Shown here: in pieces, positions 43,062 to 52,192 of the stretch
Layout of the letters: each line of letters begins with the position of its first letter
How positions within the stretch are numbered: the stretch's first letter is position 1
DNA from: Skermania piniformis
GTDB lineage: Bacteria; Actinomycetota; Actinomycetes; Mycobacteriales; Mycobacteriaceae
NCBI RefSeq assembly: GCF_019285775.1
Contig: NZ_CP079105.1
Coordinates: 3,976,603 to 4,040,602 of the forward strand
DNA: 64,000 bases
Direction: 5' to 3'
Notes under the pieces: generated by a model
What the model saw: the letters and a program-made list of their open reading frames with translations, nothing else
The model's database searches: none
What the model was told of the DNA's origin: nothing
Position numbers and translations under genes: made by a program

Positions 43062-44315
43062 ATGGCTCGCATGCGTGGGCTCACCGCTGTGACGCTGGGC
43101 GGGCTCACCGCCAACCTCGCCGGCTACCTGCTGCAGCTCGCCGCGGGCCGCTGGCTCGGGGTCGCCGGTTACAGCGGTTTCGCCAGCCTGCTCGCCGTGC
43201 AGTTGCTGCTTGCCGTGCCCGCGCTGGCGGTGCAGAACGTGATCGCCCGGGAAGTGGTGCGCGGTGCCCCGATCCAGCCGTTGCGCCGGCTCGCCGATCG
43301 CTGCACCGTGCTGGTCGCCGCGGCCGGCGCAGCGCTGATTCCGCTGCTGAGCGGGGCACTGCAGGTATCGGCCACCGCAGCCACGGCAGCGGTGCTTTCC
43401 GCCCCGGCTCTGGTCCTGCTCGCCGGCGTCCAGGGTCTGCTGCAGGGGCGGGAACGCTTCCGTGGCCTCGCGGTGCTGCTCGTTCTCGCCGGGACGAGCA
43501 AGCTGCCCGCGATCGCGGTGCTCGCCGCCGGCGGCGGCGCGACGGCGGCGCTCGCGGTGGGTTCGGCGACCCTGACCGGGGTCGCCGTCGTCGCCCGGCG
43601 GTATTCGGCCGGGGATCCCGCGGCGGACGTCCGGCACCGGCCGGACCCGCAGCTCGCTGTGCCTCCAGCCGGCCGGGCGACGACGAGCGCCGGCGTCGTC
43701 GCCGTGGGGCGCGCGTCCCTGGTACAGCTCGCGCTGATCGCGCTCGCCGCGACGGACCTGATCGCCGCCCGGGTGCTGCTCGATCCGGCAGACGCCAGCC
43801 GATACGCGCTCGGCGCGGTGGCAGCCAAGGTCGCCTTCTGGCTACCGCAGGCGGTCGGGGTGGTCGCGTACCCGCGGATGGCGCAGCCGGACGGTTCCGC
43901 ACGGGCGGTACGGACCACGATCGCGGTGCTGGCCGGGCTCGGCGTGGTGACGGTCGGCGGCGCCGCCGCAGCCGCACCGCTGGCACCGGCGCTGGTCGGC
44001 GCGGACTATCTGCCGGTGCAGGGGCTGCTGTGGCTGTTCGCGCTGAACGGTGCCTGCCTGGCGGTACTGCAGGGGGCCCTGCTGGCCGCGATCGCGGCCG
44101 AACGGACCCGAACCTCGGCCGTCGTCTGGATCGCCCTACCGGTGGAGATCGCCGCCGCCGCCGGCTTCGCCGACTCGGTAACCCGGCTGATCGTGATTGC
44201 GACCACGACGTCGGCGGTCACCGCGCTGATCGGTTGCGTCCTCGCCGTGCGTGGTTCGTCGGTCGGACGCTCGGCTACCGGTCCCGCGGATACTCGTCGA
44301 AGCGCGGATAGATGA
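43062..44315 (+). CDS. MOP-family flippase-like membrane protein
   Basis: 417 residues, polytopic (about 12 hydrophobic segments), opening LTAVTLGGLTANLAGYLLQLAAGRWLG in the manner of polysaccharide-exporter/Wzx-like proteins; the GYSGFASL segment follows. It probably moves a lipid-linked sugar across the membrane. Two starts are possible, ATG 43062 or 43071. It is tightly packed between the Rv0226c-like gene (divergent, eight-base gap) and the DUF3068 gene (convergent, 41-base overlap). I recall no gene at this point in Mycobacterium tuberculosis, so this may be a lineage-specific addition. Confidence 0.78.
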   Translation: MARMRGLTAVTLGGLTANLAGYLLQLAAGRWLGVAGYSGFASLLAVQLLLAVPALAVQNVIAREVVRGAPIQPLRRLADRCTVLVAAAGAALIPLLSGALQVSATAATAAVLSAPALVLLAGVQGLLQGRERFRGLAVLLVLAGTSKLPAIAVLAAGGGATAALAVGSATLTGVAVVARRYSAGDPAADVRHRPDPQLAVPPAGRATTSAGVVAVGRASLVQLALIALAATDLIAARVLLDPADASRYALGAVAAKVAFWLPQAVGVVAYPRMAQPDGSARAVRTTIAVLAGLGVVTVGGAAAAAPLAPALVGADYLPVQGLLWLFALNGACLAVLQGALLAAIAAERTRTSAVVWIALPVEIAAAAGFADSVTRLIVIATTTSAVTALIGCVLAVRGSSVGRSATGPADTRRSADR

Positions 44316-45468
44316 CTTCGGTCGGGGCGTCGATCTCACTCCGGCCGGTCGCCTCGGTCCGATACCCCGGCGCCGGCGGATCAGCCGGGTCGGGCATCGC
44401 ATGGGCGCCGGTGTCGGGCGGATCGGTAGCGACGGCCGGCGACCGGCGACCGCGGCCACCGGATCCGCCGCGAATCCCGAGGAAGATCCCGGCGAGCAAC
44501 GCGAGCAATCCGACGATGCCGAACGAGATCGGCAGGAACCGGCCGTACAACGCGATCTCGTCGACATACTGCTTGGCGGTGGCGGCTTGGGACTCGACCG
44601 TGTTCTCGTCGAACGCGAGCGCGGCCTGCAGCACGGTGACCTCCGGCTTGTCCGCAGCCCGCGCGTAGTACTGGTACACCTGCTCCTGACCGCGGACGAT
44701 GGTGCCGGTCTTCGGCTCCACCCAGACCTCGCGTTCGTCGGTGTACCACCGGGTCATCGTCACCGGATCGGCGCCCCCGGGCACACCCCACTTGTCGGCG
44801 GGCAAGGACAGCTTGTTCGCCGGACTGTTCACCACCTTGGACAGGTCCACCGGCGGGATCGTCTGCTTGAAGTGATACACCTTCAGCCCGCTGATCTCGG
44901 TCTCGTCGACGAAGCTCATATCCGCCGACTGGCGCGCATTGATATCGAAGAACGGGTAGCTCTTCTTCTCGGTACCGATCGGGAACCGGTACTGCAAGCC
45001 GGTATGCGGTACCTCTTCGGCGGGCTGGTCGGCCTGAACCTGGATCGACCCGATCGGATCGTCCAGCGGCTCCCCGGTCGTGCGATCGATCGTGACCCGA
45101 TCGACGGTCGCCGTCAGCAACCCGGTGTCGCCCTGCTTGTCGGTGCGGCGCAACGTCTGCCCGGCCTGCAGGGTGACCCGGTCGGCATCCGCGGGTTCTT
45201 CGACGGTGAGGAAACGCTGCGATACCAGTGGCACGTTCGCGTTCACCTGCGCCTTGCCGGTGGGCGTGGTGAGCGACCGCGCGTCGAGCACCTGAGCGCC
45301 CTTGTCCGGCGCGGTCGTGGCGATCGTGGTGATCTCCAGATCGAGCGGCGTCTTCGCGATCTTCCCGATGGCGTAGGTGGGAATCAGCAGCGCCGCGGTA
45401 AGAAGCAGCGCGCCCAGCCCTACCAACAGGCAGGCCAGCCGTTTGCCCGACCCCGGACCCTCCGCCAT
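44275..45468 (-). CDS. DUF3068 membrane protein, Rv0227c-like
   Basis: 397 residues with an N-terminal transmembrane segment (residues about 10-33), a large extracytoplasmic domain and a second helix near residues 310-335 before a polar tail. This matches the DUF3068 family (Rv0227c). Homologues in Corynebacterium and M. smegmatis have been linked to lipomannan/lipoarabinomannan maturation and to essentiality (from memory). The Rv0228-like acyltransferase follows divergently, as in mycobacteria. Confidence 0.9.
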   Translation of the reverse strand: MAEGPGSGKRLACLLVGLGALLLTAALLIPTYAIGKIAKTPLDLEITTIATTAPDKGAQVLDARSLTTPTGKAQVNANVPLVSQRFLTVEEPADADRVTLQAGQTLRRTDKQGDTGLLTATVDRVTIDRTTGEPLDDPIGSIQVQADQPAEEVPHTGLQYRFPIGTEKKSYPFFDINARQSADMSFVDETEISGLKVYHFKQTIPPVDLSKVVNSPANKLSLPADKWGVPGGADPVTMTRWYTDEREVWVEPKTGTIVRGQEQVYQYYARAADKPEVTVLQAALAFDENTVESQAATAKQYVDEIALYGRFLPISFGIVGLLALLAGIFLGIRGGSGGRGRRSPAVATDPPDTGAHAMPDPADPPAPGYRTEATGRSEIDAPTEVIYPRFDEYPRDR

Positions 45469-45612
45469 CTACTACATCTCCTCGTGGTCGCTCGAACGCT
45501 CCCCGGCCGCCGCATGCCATTACGCTGCGTCCCGACCCTAACAGCACTCCGGACAGTTCCGGAGCGAGCGGGCAGGATGTATCCGGCACCGCGCCGGGGC
45601 AGACTGGACCGG

Positions 45613-46812
45613 ATGCCCGCGACCGCACCGAACCCGACCGACCAGCATCCCGCGCCCGCATTTCTGCCGGCGCTGGACGGTTTGCGCGCCGCCGCCGCGT
45701 TCGGCGTCCTGCTCACCCACGTCGCGTTCCAGACCGGGGCCACCTCGGAGCCGCTGTTCGGCCGCGTCCTCGGCCGGTTCGACCTGGCCGTGGCGGTGTT
45801 CTTCGGTCTCTCCGGGTTCCTGCTCTGGCGACCCCATGCGGCCGCCGCCCGGGGCGCTGCCGCAGCACCGACGACGGTGCGGTATCTGCTGCACCGCGCG
45901 GCGCGCATCCTGCCGGCCTACTGGACCGTGGTATTCGCAGCGATGTTGCTGGTACCGCACGCCGGTACCGGGCTGCGGGTGTGGCTGGCCAATCTCGGGC
46001 TGGTGCAGGTGTTCGCGCCGCTCACCCTGACCGAGGGGCTCACCCAGATGTGGAGCCTGTCGGTGGAAGTCGCCTTCTATCTGCTGCTGCCGGTGTGTGC
46101 GGTCGCGCTGCGCCGGCTGCGTGGACCCCGTGCGAGCCGGCGGATACCGGTGATCGCGACCGCCGCGCTGCTCAGCTTCGGCTGGGGATTCATCCCCGTG
46201 CCCACGCCGGACGCGATCCATTCCGACAACTGGCTGCCCGGCTACCTGCCCTGGTTCGCGGTCGGCATGCTGCTCGCCGAGGCGGTGTGCGATCCGCCAC
46301 CGGCACTGGTCCGGCTGGCCCGCCGGCGGATGCTGATGGCGACCGTCGGGATCGGCGCGCTGCTGTTGGCGGCCACCGACCTCGCCGGGCCGCCGGGCCT
46401 GTCCCACCCCCACCCGTGGCAGTACGCGCTCAAGATCGGCTTCGGCGCGACCATCGCGTTCGCGCTGCTCGCCCCGCCGGTGCTGGACGGTCGGGCGCAT
46501 CCGTGGCTGGCCGCGCCGCCGGCCCGCGCCTTGGGCCGCTGGTCCTACGGGGTCTTTCTCTGGCATCTGGTGGTGCTGTCGATGGTGTTCCCGGTGTTCG
46601 GCGTGCTGCCGTTCTCCGGCAGCTTCGGGTTCGTCCTGGTCGTCACCGTGGTGCTGACCGTGCCGGTGGCCGCGGCCAGCTTCGCGCTGGTCGAGGAGCC
46701 GGTCCGGCGCGCCGTCCGCGATCGGGAACGATCCCGCGGCGCGCGCGGCAACGCATCCCACGGCAGCGCCGCCGCCCCGACCGCGACCACCGCGATCAGC
46801 GCCGGCAGCTGA
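45613..46812 (+). CDS. Acyltransferase 3 family membrane protein, Rv0228-like
   Basis: 399 residues, about ten membrane helices, with family motifs FLPALDGLRAAAAFGVLLTH near the start and QMWSLSVEVAFYLLLP mid-protein. Acyltransferase-3 proteins O-acylate extracytoplasmic sugars. The corynebacterial relative TmaT acetylates trehalose mycolates, so an envelope-glycolipid role is likely. ATG 45613 is chosen; an in-frame ATG at 45577 would add 12 residues. Its last 268 bases lie opposite the 3' end of the AftD gene. Confidence 0.88.
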   Translation: MPATAPNPTDQHPAPAFLPALDGLRAAAAFGVLLTHVAFQTGATSEPLFGRVLGRFDLAVAVFFGLSGFLLWRPHAAAARGAAAAPTTVRYLLHRAARILPAYWTVVFAAMLLVPHAGTGLRVWLANLGLVQVFAPLTLTEGLTQMWSLSVEVAFYLLLPVCAVALRRLRGPRASRRIPVIATAALLSFGWGFIPVPTPDAIHSDNWLPGYLPWFAVGMLLAEAVCDPPPALVRLARRRMLMATVGIGALLLAATDLAGPPGLSHPHPWQYALKIGFGATIAFALLAPPVLDGRAHPWLAAPPARALGRWSYGVFLWHLVVLSMVFPVFGVLPFSGSFGFVLVVTVVLTVPVAAASFALVEEPVRRAVRDRERSRGARGNASHGSAAAPTATTAISAGS

Positions 46813-49800
46813 ACCCACGCCGCGTGGCCCAGATAGCCGCCGGGCGCCCGCCACGGACCGGTGGACAACCCGGCGGCAGCGATCGCGGTGCCGAACCCGG
46901 CGAGCGCGGCACCGGCGGCGGCAACACCCGGTCGGAGCAGACGCAGCGCGACGAACGACACCGCCAGACCGGCACCGACCGGTCCGGCGACCACGGTGGC
47001 GGTCGCCACCAGGCCGGCGCACCCGGCAAGCCGGCTGTGCCACGACCGGGGCAACCGCCCGCGGGAGGTTGCCGGTGCCCACCCGGCCGCGACCAGCAGC
47101 GGCAACAGCAAGACCAGGCCACCGAAGATCGCCGGCCGGTACCAGCGGTCGGCGGGGAAGGCGATCGTGACCGGGCCGGACGCGGCGGTGTCCGGCAGCA
47201 ACCAGCCCTGCTGCCAGCCGTTCACCACCACCGAGGTCAGCTCGTGGTCGGCACTGTCGCGAGCCACCCAGCCGGCGTTGGTGCTCAGCGGCAGCACCAG
47301 CAGCTGCCCGGGCCGGGCCGGGACCGGTGGACCGGGGACCGCGGTCAGCTGGAGTCGGTCGACGCTGAACGCCGCACCCGGTACGACAGACAGGTCGGCC
47401 GAACCCGCAGCCAGCGGCAGGTCACCCGGCCCGTCGGGACACTCGGTGGCCGCGATCGGCTCGGCCGCACGCAATGCCGCGACACTCGCGGTGATCGAGA
47501 ACCGGATCGAGCGGCCGGCCACGGTCAGCCGCGGGCCGTCGGCGCAATCGACGGTGACCGTGCGGACCGGGTCGGCGGGCACCCCGACCGGCGCGCCGGC
47601 CGGCCCGAGCACCCGAACCTCGGCGATCCCGGGTGCCTCGGGCTGGGCGAAGCCGAGCGCGGTCCGATCCAGTACTCCCGTCCACGACTGCAGGCTCAGC
47701 TCGATCCGATCGGTGACCCGTGGGTGCACCGTGATCGGCTCGCTGCCGGTCAGCTGCCGAACCTGCGGCCCGTCGCCCAGGTTGACCGACACCGCGGTCG
47801 GCGGGGCGGGCAACATGCCGCGGCTGCCGGTGATCGCCAACCCGGTGACCGGGGTCGGCGCCGGCAGTTCCAGGGTCAGCGTGGGCTTGCCGCCACCCGG
47901 ATCGGTCACGGTGTCGGCGGGGGCGGTCCAGCTGGTCCGCGGGTCGCCGTCGACAGCGGCTGCCGCCGAGCCGCGGGGGTCGGCGACCTGGCCCGGCGCT
48001 CGGGCGATCACCTGATCGGGCGCCGCCGACAACGCATCCAGTTCCGGACCGGGCCGAGGCCGCACGGTCAGCTCGGCACGCACCGCGGTCGGCGCCGGCA
48101 CCGCGAGGGTGCGCTGGAAGGTGCCGGGTTCCTCGGCCGCCAGGCCCAGCCCGACCCCGCAGCGGACCCGGTCCGGGCCGTCGACGCAGCCCGCCCGGCC
48201 GGGCAGCTCCTGGCCGAGGTCCCAGCCGCGCACCGCACTCGCGGCCGGGACCGGCGGCAACACCGTGCGGTGCACGATCGGCACCCGATGCGCACCCGCC
48301 GGGTCGGCCGGCCGGGTCCCGGAGTAGTCCTGCAGAGCCAGCTCGATGATCCCGAACTGACTGCCGCCGGTGCCGTCCTGCACCCCCTTCGCGGTGATCC
48401 GGACCCAGCCCGACGACCCCGGCGGCAGCGCCACCCGCACCGGATCGCCGGGCCGGTCGATCCGCGCGCTCGTCGACCCGTTCGCGGTGCTCACCTCGAT
48501 CCAGCGCACCGGACTGCCGATCGCAGCGGGGCTGGTGGTCAGTTCCAGCAACCCGCCGCGAACCGGCGCGTCCAGGTCCAGCTGCAGCCATTGCCCGACG
48601 GCGGTTTCCAGGCCGTTGCTCAGCCACCCGGTCGCCGGGTCGCCGTCGACCGCCGCAGCCGCGGCGCTACCGGGTGCGGCACCGCCGAGCTGCGTGGCGT
48701 CGGCGGCCGAGCTGGACACCGCGACCCGCGCGCCGGACCAGGCCGCCGCGACCCGCGCGGTGTCCGGCACCGCGTAATCCGCGGTGGAGTTGAGCGTGCG
48801 CCGCGCATCGTCCGGCGCCCGGATCGCCGAGCTGTGGTTGTCCACCCGACCGAAGTCGGTCTCCCGGTCGACCGGGGTGTCGGTGACGATCAGCGGTGTC
48901 GGCGGCAGCCCGGCCCGGGCCGCATCGGCGGCGAGCAGCACCGGCCCCGGACCGGTCGCCAGCCGCTGCACCACCTCGGGACCGCCGGCGACCACCGGCA
49001 CGTCCGCCAGCGGCACGGTGTAGGCGCCGGTGCCGGCGTCCCCGGCGCCACCGCCGGCCCGGACCTGGGCCGGCGTCCCCGGGCCGGCCCCCTCGACCCG
49101 GTAGATCCGCACCGCCGGGTAGTCCGGCCGCAGGTCGGTGTCGACCACCACCCCGGCGGTCCGGCCGGCACCGATCGGGCCACCGAACTCGGCGACCCGA
49201 ACCAGCCCCGGCGAACCCTCGACCGCCTGCTGGGCCAGGATCGGCCGGGTGGACCGGGCGGTGTCCGGGTCGAGGTCGTTGCGCAGCACGAGATAGCCGA
49301 TGCCCTGGCCGAGCAGGGTCGGCGCCAACCCGGCGGACGGCCGCCCGTCCGCGATCAGTCGCTGCACCGCATCCATCGCCCGGATCGCGCCGGGCGGGGT
49401 GAGCGGAATCGCGTCGCGCACCGCCCACCGGGTGTCGGCCAACGCCTGCAGCGGCTCGTCCCGGGTCAAGCCCCATACCTGGCTGCCGAACGGCGCGCCC
49501 GGCACCACCAGCGCCCGGGTGTCGCGGGCATGGTCGGCCAGCCAGTCCGCGGTCTGCTGCCAGTACGACGGCACCTCGTCGTACGCCCCGCGTGGCGCGA
49601 GTCGACCGGTCCAGGCCAGCGAGGTGGCCAGGACCAGCGCCGCGAGCACCAGCCCGGCCAGGGCGACCAGCGGTTCCCGCTCCGGGTGAGCGAGCGCGGA
49701 GCGCCAGCGAGCCCGGGGTACCGACGCCGGTAACGGCACCCGGGCCAACAGGTTCGCCAGGCCGAGTACCAACGGAATCCGGATCAGCGGTTCCAGCTTG

Positions 49801-50864
49801 TGCACGTTGCGCAGCGGCGCGCCCGCGCCGTCCAGGAAGGCGCGCACCGGCTCGGCGAACGGCGAGCCCAGCCCACCGACGTAGCCCGCGGTCAGGCCGG
49901 CCAACCCGACGAACAGGATCAGCACCAGTCGGCCGCGCGCCGGCATCGACCGCATGGCCAGGCCGGCCATCCCGGCAGCCGCGAGCAAGCCGGTGGCCAA
50001 CACCGCAGCCGGCTGGGTGACCAGCACCGCGCCGGCGATCCGCTCCGGCGAGACGAACGGCGTCCAGCTGTCGGTGCCGCGCAACACCTCGGTCAGCGAC
50101 GTCCACTGGGTGGTCGTCCCGGCGGATTCGATGTAATCCAGGAACGGCGGGCTGACCCGGCCGAGCAACAGCAGTGGCACCACCCACCAGCAGGTCGCCA
50201 GCGCCAGCGCGGGCAGCCACCAGGCGGTGAACCGCCACCACCGCCGGTTCGGTCGCTGGGCGACCCACCAGAGCAGAGCCGGCAGCACCGCGGCTGCGGT
50301 GGCGACCGCGTTCACCGCGCCCATCAAGGCGACCGCGACCGCGCTGCGGGCCGCCGCGCGCGGGGTGAGCCGGACCACGCCGAGCAGCACCCAGGGCGCG
50401 GCCATCATCGGCAGCGTCTCGGAGGAGATCGAGCCGAGCGTGGTGAGCACCCGCGGCGCGAGGACGAAGGCGACCGCGGCGATCACCCGGGAACTGCGGC
50501 TGCCGACGCCGAGCGCCTCGGCCAGCCGGATGATCCCCCAGAAGCCGGCGAACAGCAGCAACGCCCACCACAACCGCTGGGTGATCCAGGCCGGCACGGA
50601 CAGCAGCTGGCCGGCCGCGAAGAACGAGCCGTGCGGGAAGAAGTAGCCGTAGGCCTGGTTCTGCACCTGCCCCATCGGGGCCTGCGAACTCCACAGATGC
50701 GCGGCGCGGGCCAGGAAGCCGATCGGGTTCTGGGTGAGGTCGTATTTGGTGTCGGCGACGATCAGGCCGGGGGCCTGGGCGAACGCCAAGACCGAGGCGG
50801 CGACGGCGGTCCCGAGGGTCCAGCGCCGGCCGAGGGGGGTGGCGTCAGCGACTGCCGTACTCAA
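46545..50864 (-). CDS. aftD: Arabinofuranosyltransferase AftD
   Basis: Very large GT-C membrane enzyme, 1,439 residues, that adds branching alpha-1,3-arabinofuranose in arabinogalactan and lipoarabinomannan using decaprenyl-phosphoarabinose. The N-terminal half is polytopic and opens DTKYDLTQNPIGFLARA, then PHGSFF. The periplasmic half has two discoidin/F5-8-type carbohydrate-binding modules, seen at AAVDGDPATGW and AAVDGDPRTSW. C-terminal helices follow. Length fits the Mtb enzyme (about 1,400). The start is a TTG at 50864, overlapping the small upstream gene by 20 bases as in mycobacteria. The last roughly 90 residues (from about PRAPRDRSRSR) are low-complexity and antisense to the acyltransferase gene, so the natural end may once have been earlier. 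Confidence 0.92.
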   Translation of the reverse strand: MSTAVADATPLGRRWTLGTAVAASVLAFAQAPGLIVADTKYDLTQNPIGFLARAAHLWSSQAPMGQVQNQAYGYFFPHGSFFAAGQLLSVPAWITQRLWWALLLFAGFWGIIRLAEALGVGSRSSRVIAAVAFVLAPRVLTTLGSISSETLPMMAAPWVLLGVVRLTPRAAARSAVAVALMGAVNAVATAAAVLPALLWWVAQRPNRRWWRFTAWWLPALALATCWWVVPLLLLGRVSPPFLDYIESAGTTTQWTSLTEVLRGTDSWTPFVSPERIAGAVLVTQPAAVLATGLLAAAGMAGLAMRSMPARGRLVLILFVGLAGLTAGYVGGLGSPFAEPVRAFLDGAGAPLRNVHKLEPLIRIPLVLGLANLLARVPLPASVPRARWRSALAHPEREPLVALAGLVLAALVLATSLAWTGRLAPRGAYDEVPSYWQQTADWLADHARDTRALVVPGAPFGSQVWGLTRDEPLQALADTRWAVRDAIPLTPPGAIRAMDAVQRLIADGRPSAGLAPTLLGQGIGYLVLRNDLDPDTARSTRPILAQQAVEGSPGLVRVAEFGGPIGAGRTAGVVVDTDLRPDYPAVRIYRVEGAGPGTPAQVRAGGGAGDAGTGAYTVPLADVPVVAGGPEVVQRLATGPGPVLLAADAARAGLPPTPLIVTDTPVDRETDFGRVDNHSSAIRAPDDARRTLNSTADYAVPDTARVAAAWSGARVAVSSSAADATQLGGAAPGSAAAAAVDGDPATGWLSNGLETAVGQWLQLDLDAPVRGGLLELTTSPAAIGSPVRWIEVSTANGSTSARIDRPGDPVRVALPPGSSGWVRITAKGVQDGTGGSQFGIIELALQDYSGTRPADPAGAHRVPIVHRTVLPPVPAASAVRGWDLGQELPGRAGCVDGPDRVRCGVGLGLAAEEPGTFQRTLAVPAPTAVRAELTVRPRPGPELDALSAAPDQVIARAPGQVADPRGSAAAAVDGDPRTSWTAPADTVTDPGGGKPTLTLELPAPTPVTGLAITGSRGMLPAPPTAVSVNLGDGPQVRQLTGSEPITVHPRVTDRIELSLQSWTGVLDRTALGFAQPEAPGIAEVRVLGPAGAPVGVPADPVRTVTVDCADGPRLTVAGRSIRFSITASVAALRAAEPIAATECPDGPGDLPLAAGSADLSVVPGAAFSVDRLQLTAVPGPPVPARPGQLLVLPLSTNAGWVARDSADHELTSVVVNGWQQGWLLPDTAASGPVTIAFPADRWYRPAIFGGLVLLLPLLVAAGWAPATSRGRLPRSWHSRLAGCAGLVATATVVAGPVGAGLAVSFVALRLLRPGVAAAGAALAGFGTAIAAAGLSTGPWRAPGGYLGHAAWVQLPALIAVVAVGAAALPWDALPRAPRDRSRSRTARRTGSSTSAKLAAATGTVSTTVTTRTNPKLPENGSTPNTGNTIDSTTRCQRKTP

Positions 50865-51027
50865 CCTGATTCAGCAGCGACGAGCCGGCATTGCCACTGC
50901 GATCGATATCCGGCCGGGAGTTCTGTTGCGCTGCGGCCACGATCCCGAAGACCGCCACGACGCCGAGCAACATGCCAGCAACCGCACTTGCGGCGCCCGG
51001 GCCCAGGAAACTCCTCGCTCCGTCCAT
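50845..51027 (-). CDS. Small DUF2613-type membrane protein, Rv0236A-like
   Basis: 60 residues: a short polar start, one hydrophobic helix (about 12-32, rich in Ala, Val and Gly) and a polar tail ending NQVEYGSR. It matches the small DUF2613 protein found immediately upstream of aftD in mycobacteria and overlaps the aftD start by 20 bases. Function is unknown; translational coupling to aftD is likely. Confidence 0.8.
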   Translation of the reverse strand: MDGARSFLGPGAASAVAGMLLGVVAVFGIVAAAQQNSRPDIDRSGNAGSSLLNQVEYGSR

Positions 51028-51096
51028 TCGGCCAACCTAACACCTGCCGCCGCGCCACCGGCGCCCGGCGGGGATCGCCGCCCGGGGGTCGAGCGA

Positions 51097-52158
51097 CTAC
51101 GGCAGCAAAAGATCACTCGGTGCGCTCAGCGCGTCGATCAACGTCCGCAGCTTCACCGTCGTCTCGTCCAGCTCGGCCTGCGGATCGGAGTCGGCGACGA
51201 TGCCGCCGCCGGCATAGGCCCGCAGCACCCGCCCGCCGGATGCCAATTCGGCACACCGGATTGCGACCACCCATTCGCCGTCGCCGTCGGCGTCGCACCA
51301 GCCGACCGCCCCGCCGTAGAACCCGCGCGGCTCCTCCAACTCGGTGATCGTGGCCAGCGCTCGATCGGTCGGACTGCCGCAGACCGCAGGGGTCGGGTGC
51401 AACGCCCGGACCAGGTCCAGCGCGGTGACTGCCGGTTCGGCCAACAGCCCGTCGATCGGTGTGCACAGGTGCCAAACCTGGCCCGCACGAGTCAGTTCCG
51501 GCCGGTCCGGGATGCGCAGCTCGCGGCACAGCGGCGTGAGCCGATCCCGGATCCACTCGATCACATGCGCGTGCTCGCCCTGATTCTTCGTCGAGTCGAG
51601 CAGTTCCGCCGGGTCCGCGGTGGCCGGCAGCGTACCGGCCAACGGGCGCAACGACACTCGGTTCCCCTGCCGAGCGACCAGCAGTTCCGGGGTAGCGCCG
51701 ACCAGCACCGCGCCGGCCGCCACGGGAGCGACGAAAACGTTGGCCGCCGGGTACCGGACCACCAGGTGGGCGGCCAGAACCTGCGGATCGATCGGCTCAT
51801 CGGCAGCGAGTTCGACCGAACGAGCGGCAACCACTTTGGCCAGATCGCCGCGCTGGATCAGCTCGATCAGCTTGGTCACCCGAGCCAGATGTTCCGCCCG
51901 CGCGGGAATCTCGACGGTCGGCTGGACGACCGGCAAGGCGGGCAGCGCCGCGGGTCGCCACCCGCCCGCGGTCCGCACCGCAGCATTCGGCTGCCACAAC
52001 GCAACCGGATCGGCCGGATCGAACGGGAACGCGCCGACCACCAGGTCTGCGCTGCCGCTCGCCAGTGCGGCCCGGGCGGCGGCCGGGTCCGGATAGCTGG
52101 ACCGGACGCCACGTGCCCGGAGCACGGAGTCCGGACGGGCCAGCAGAAAATCGGTCAT
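51097..52158 (-). CDS. Isochorismate synthase (EntC/MenF family)
   Basis: Converts chorismate to isochorismate; 353 residues. Signature features are AKVVAARS (Lys for water activation), GATPELLV, PRGFYGGAVGW, a conserved VVAIRCAEL and a final AGGGIVADSDPQAELDET. Mg-binding Glu residues are in place. The product feeds menaquinone or a salicylate/dihydroxybenzoate siderophore. The NRPS in this window has no aryl-acid loading domain and lies 12 kb away beyond conserved genes, so menaquinone or a separate siderophore is more likely. ATG at 52156-52158. Confidence 0.88.
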   Translation of the reverse strand: MTDFLLARPDSVLRARGVRSSYPDPAAARAALASGSADLVVGAFPFDPADPVALWQPNAAVRTAGGWRPAALPALPVVQPTVEIPARAEHLARVTKLIELIQRGDLAKVVAARSVELAADEPIDPQVLAAHLVVRYPAANVFVAPVAAGAVLVGATPELLVARQGNRVSLRPLAGTLPATADPAELLDSTKNQGEHAHVIEWIRDRLTPLCRELRIPDRPELTRAGQVWHLCTPIDGLLAEPAVTALDLVRALHPTPAVCGSPTDRALATITELEEPRGFYGGAVGWCDADGDGEWVVAIRCAELASGGRVLRAYAGGGIVADSDPQAELDETTVKLRTLIDALSAPSDLLLP

Positions 52159-52192
52159 CGCCGAAAACGATAGCCCGGGCTCCGCCGGCCGC

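Noticed and set aside
51097-52158. Isochorismate synthase as part of the NRPS siderophore pathway
   Set aside because: The NRPS begins with an amino-acid-type A domain and no aryl carrier, and the gene is separated by 12 kb of conserved envelope genes.
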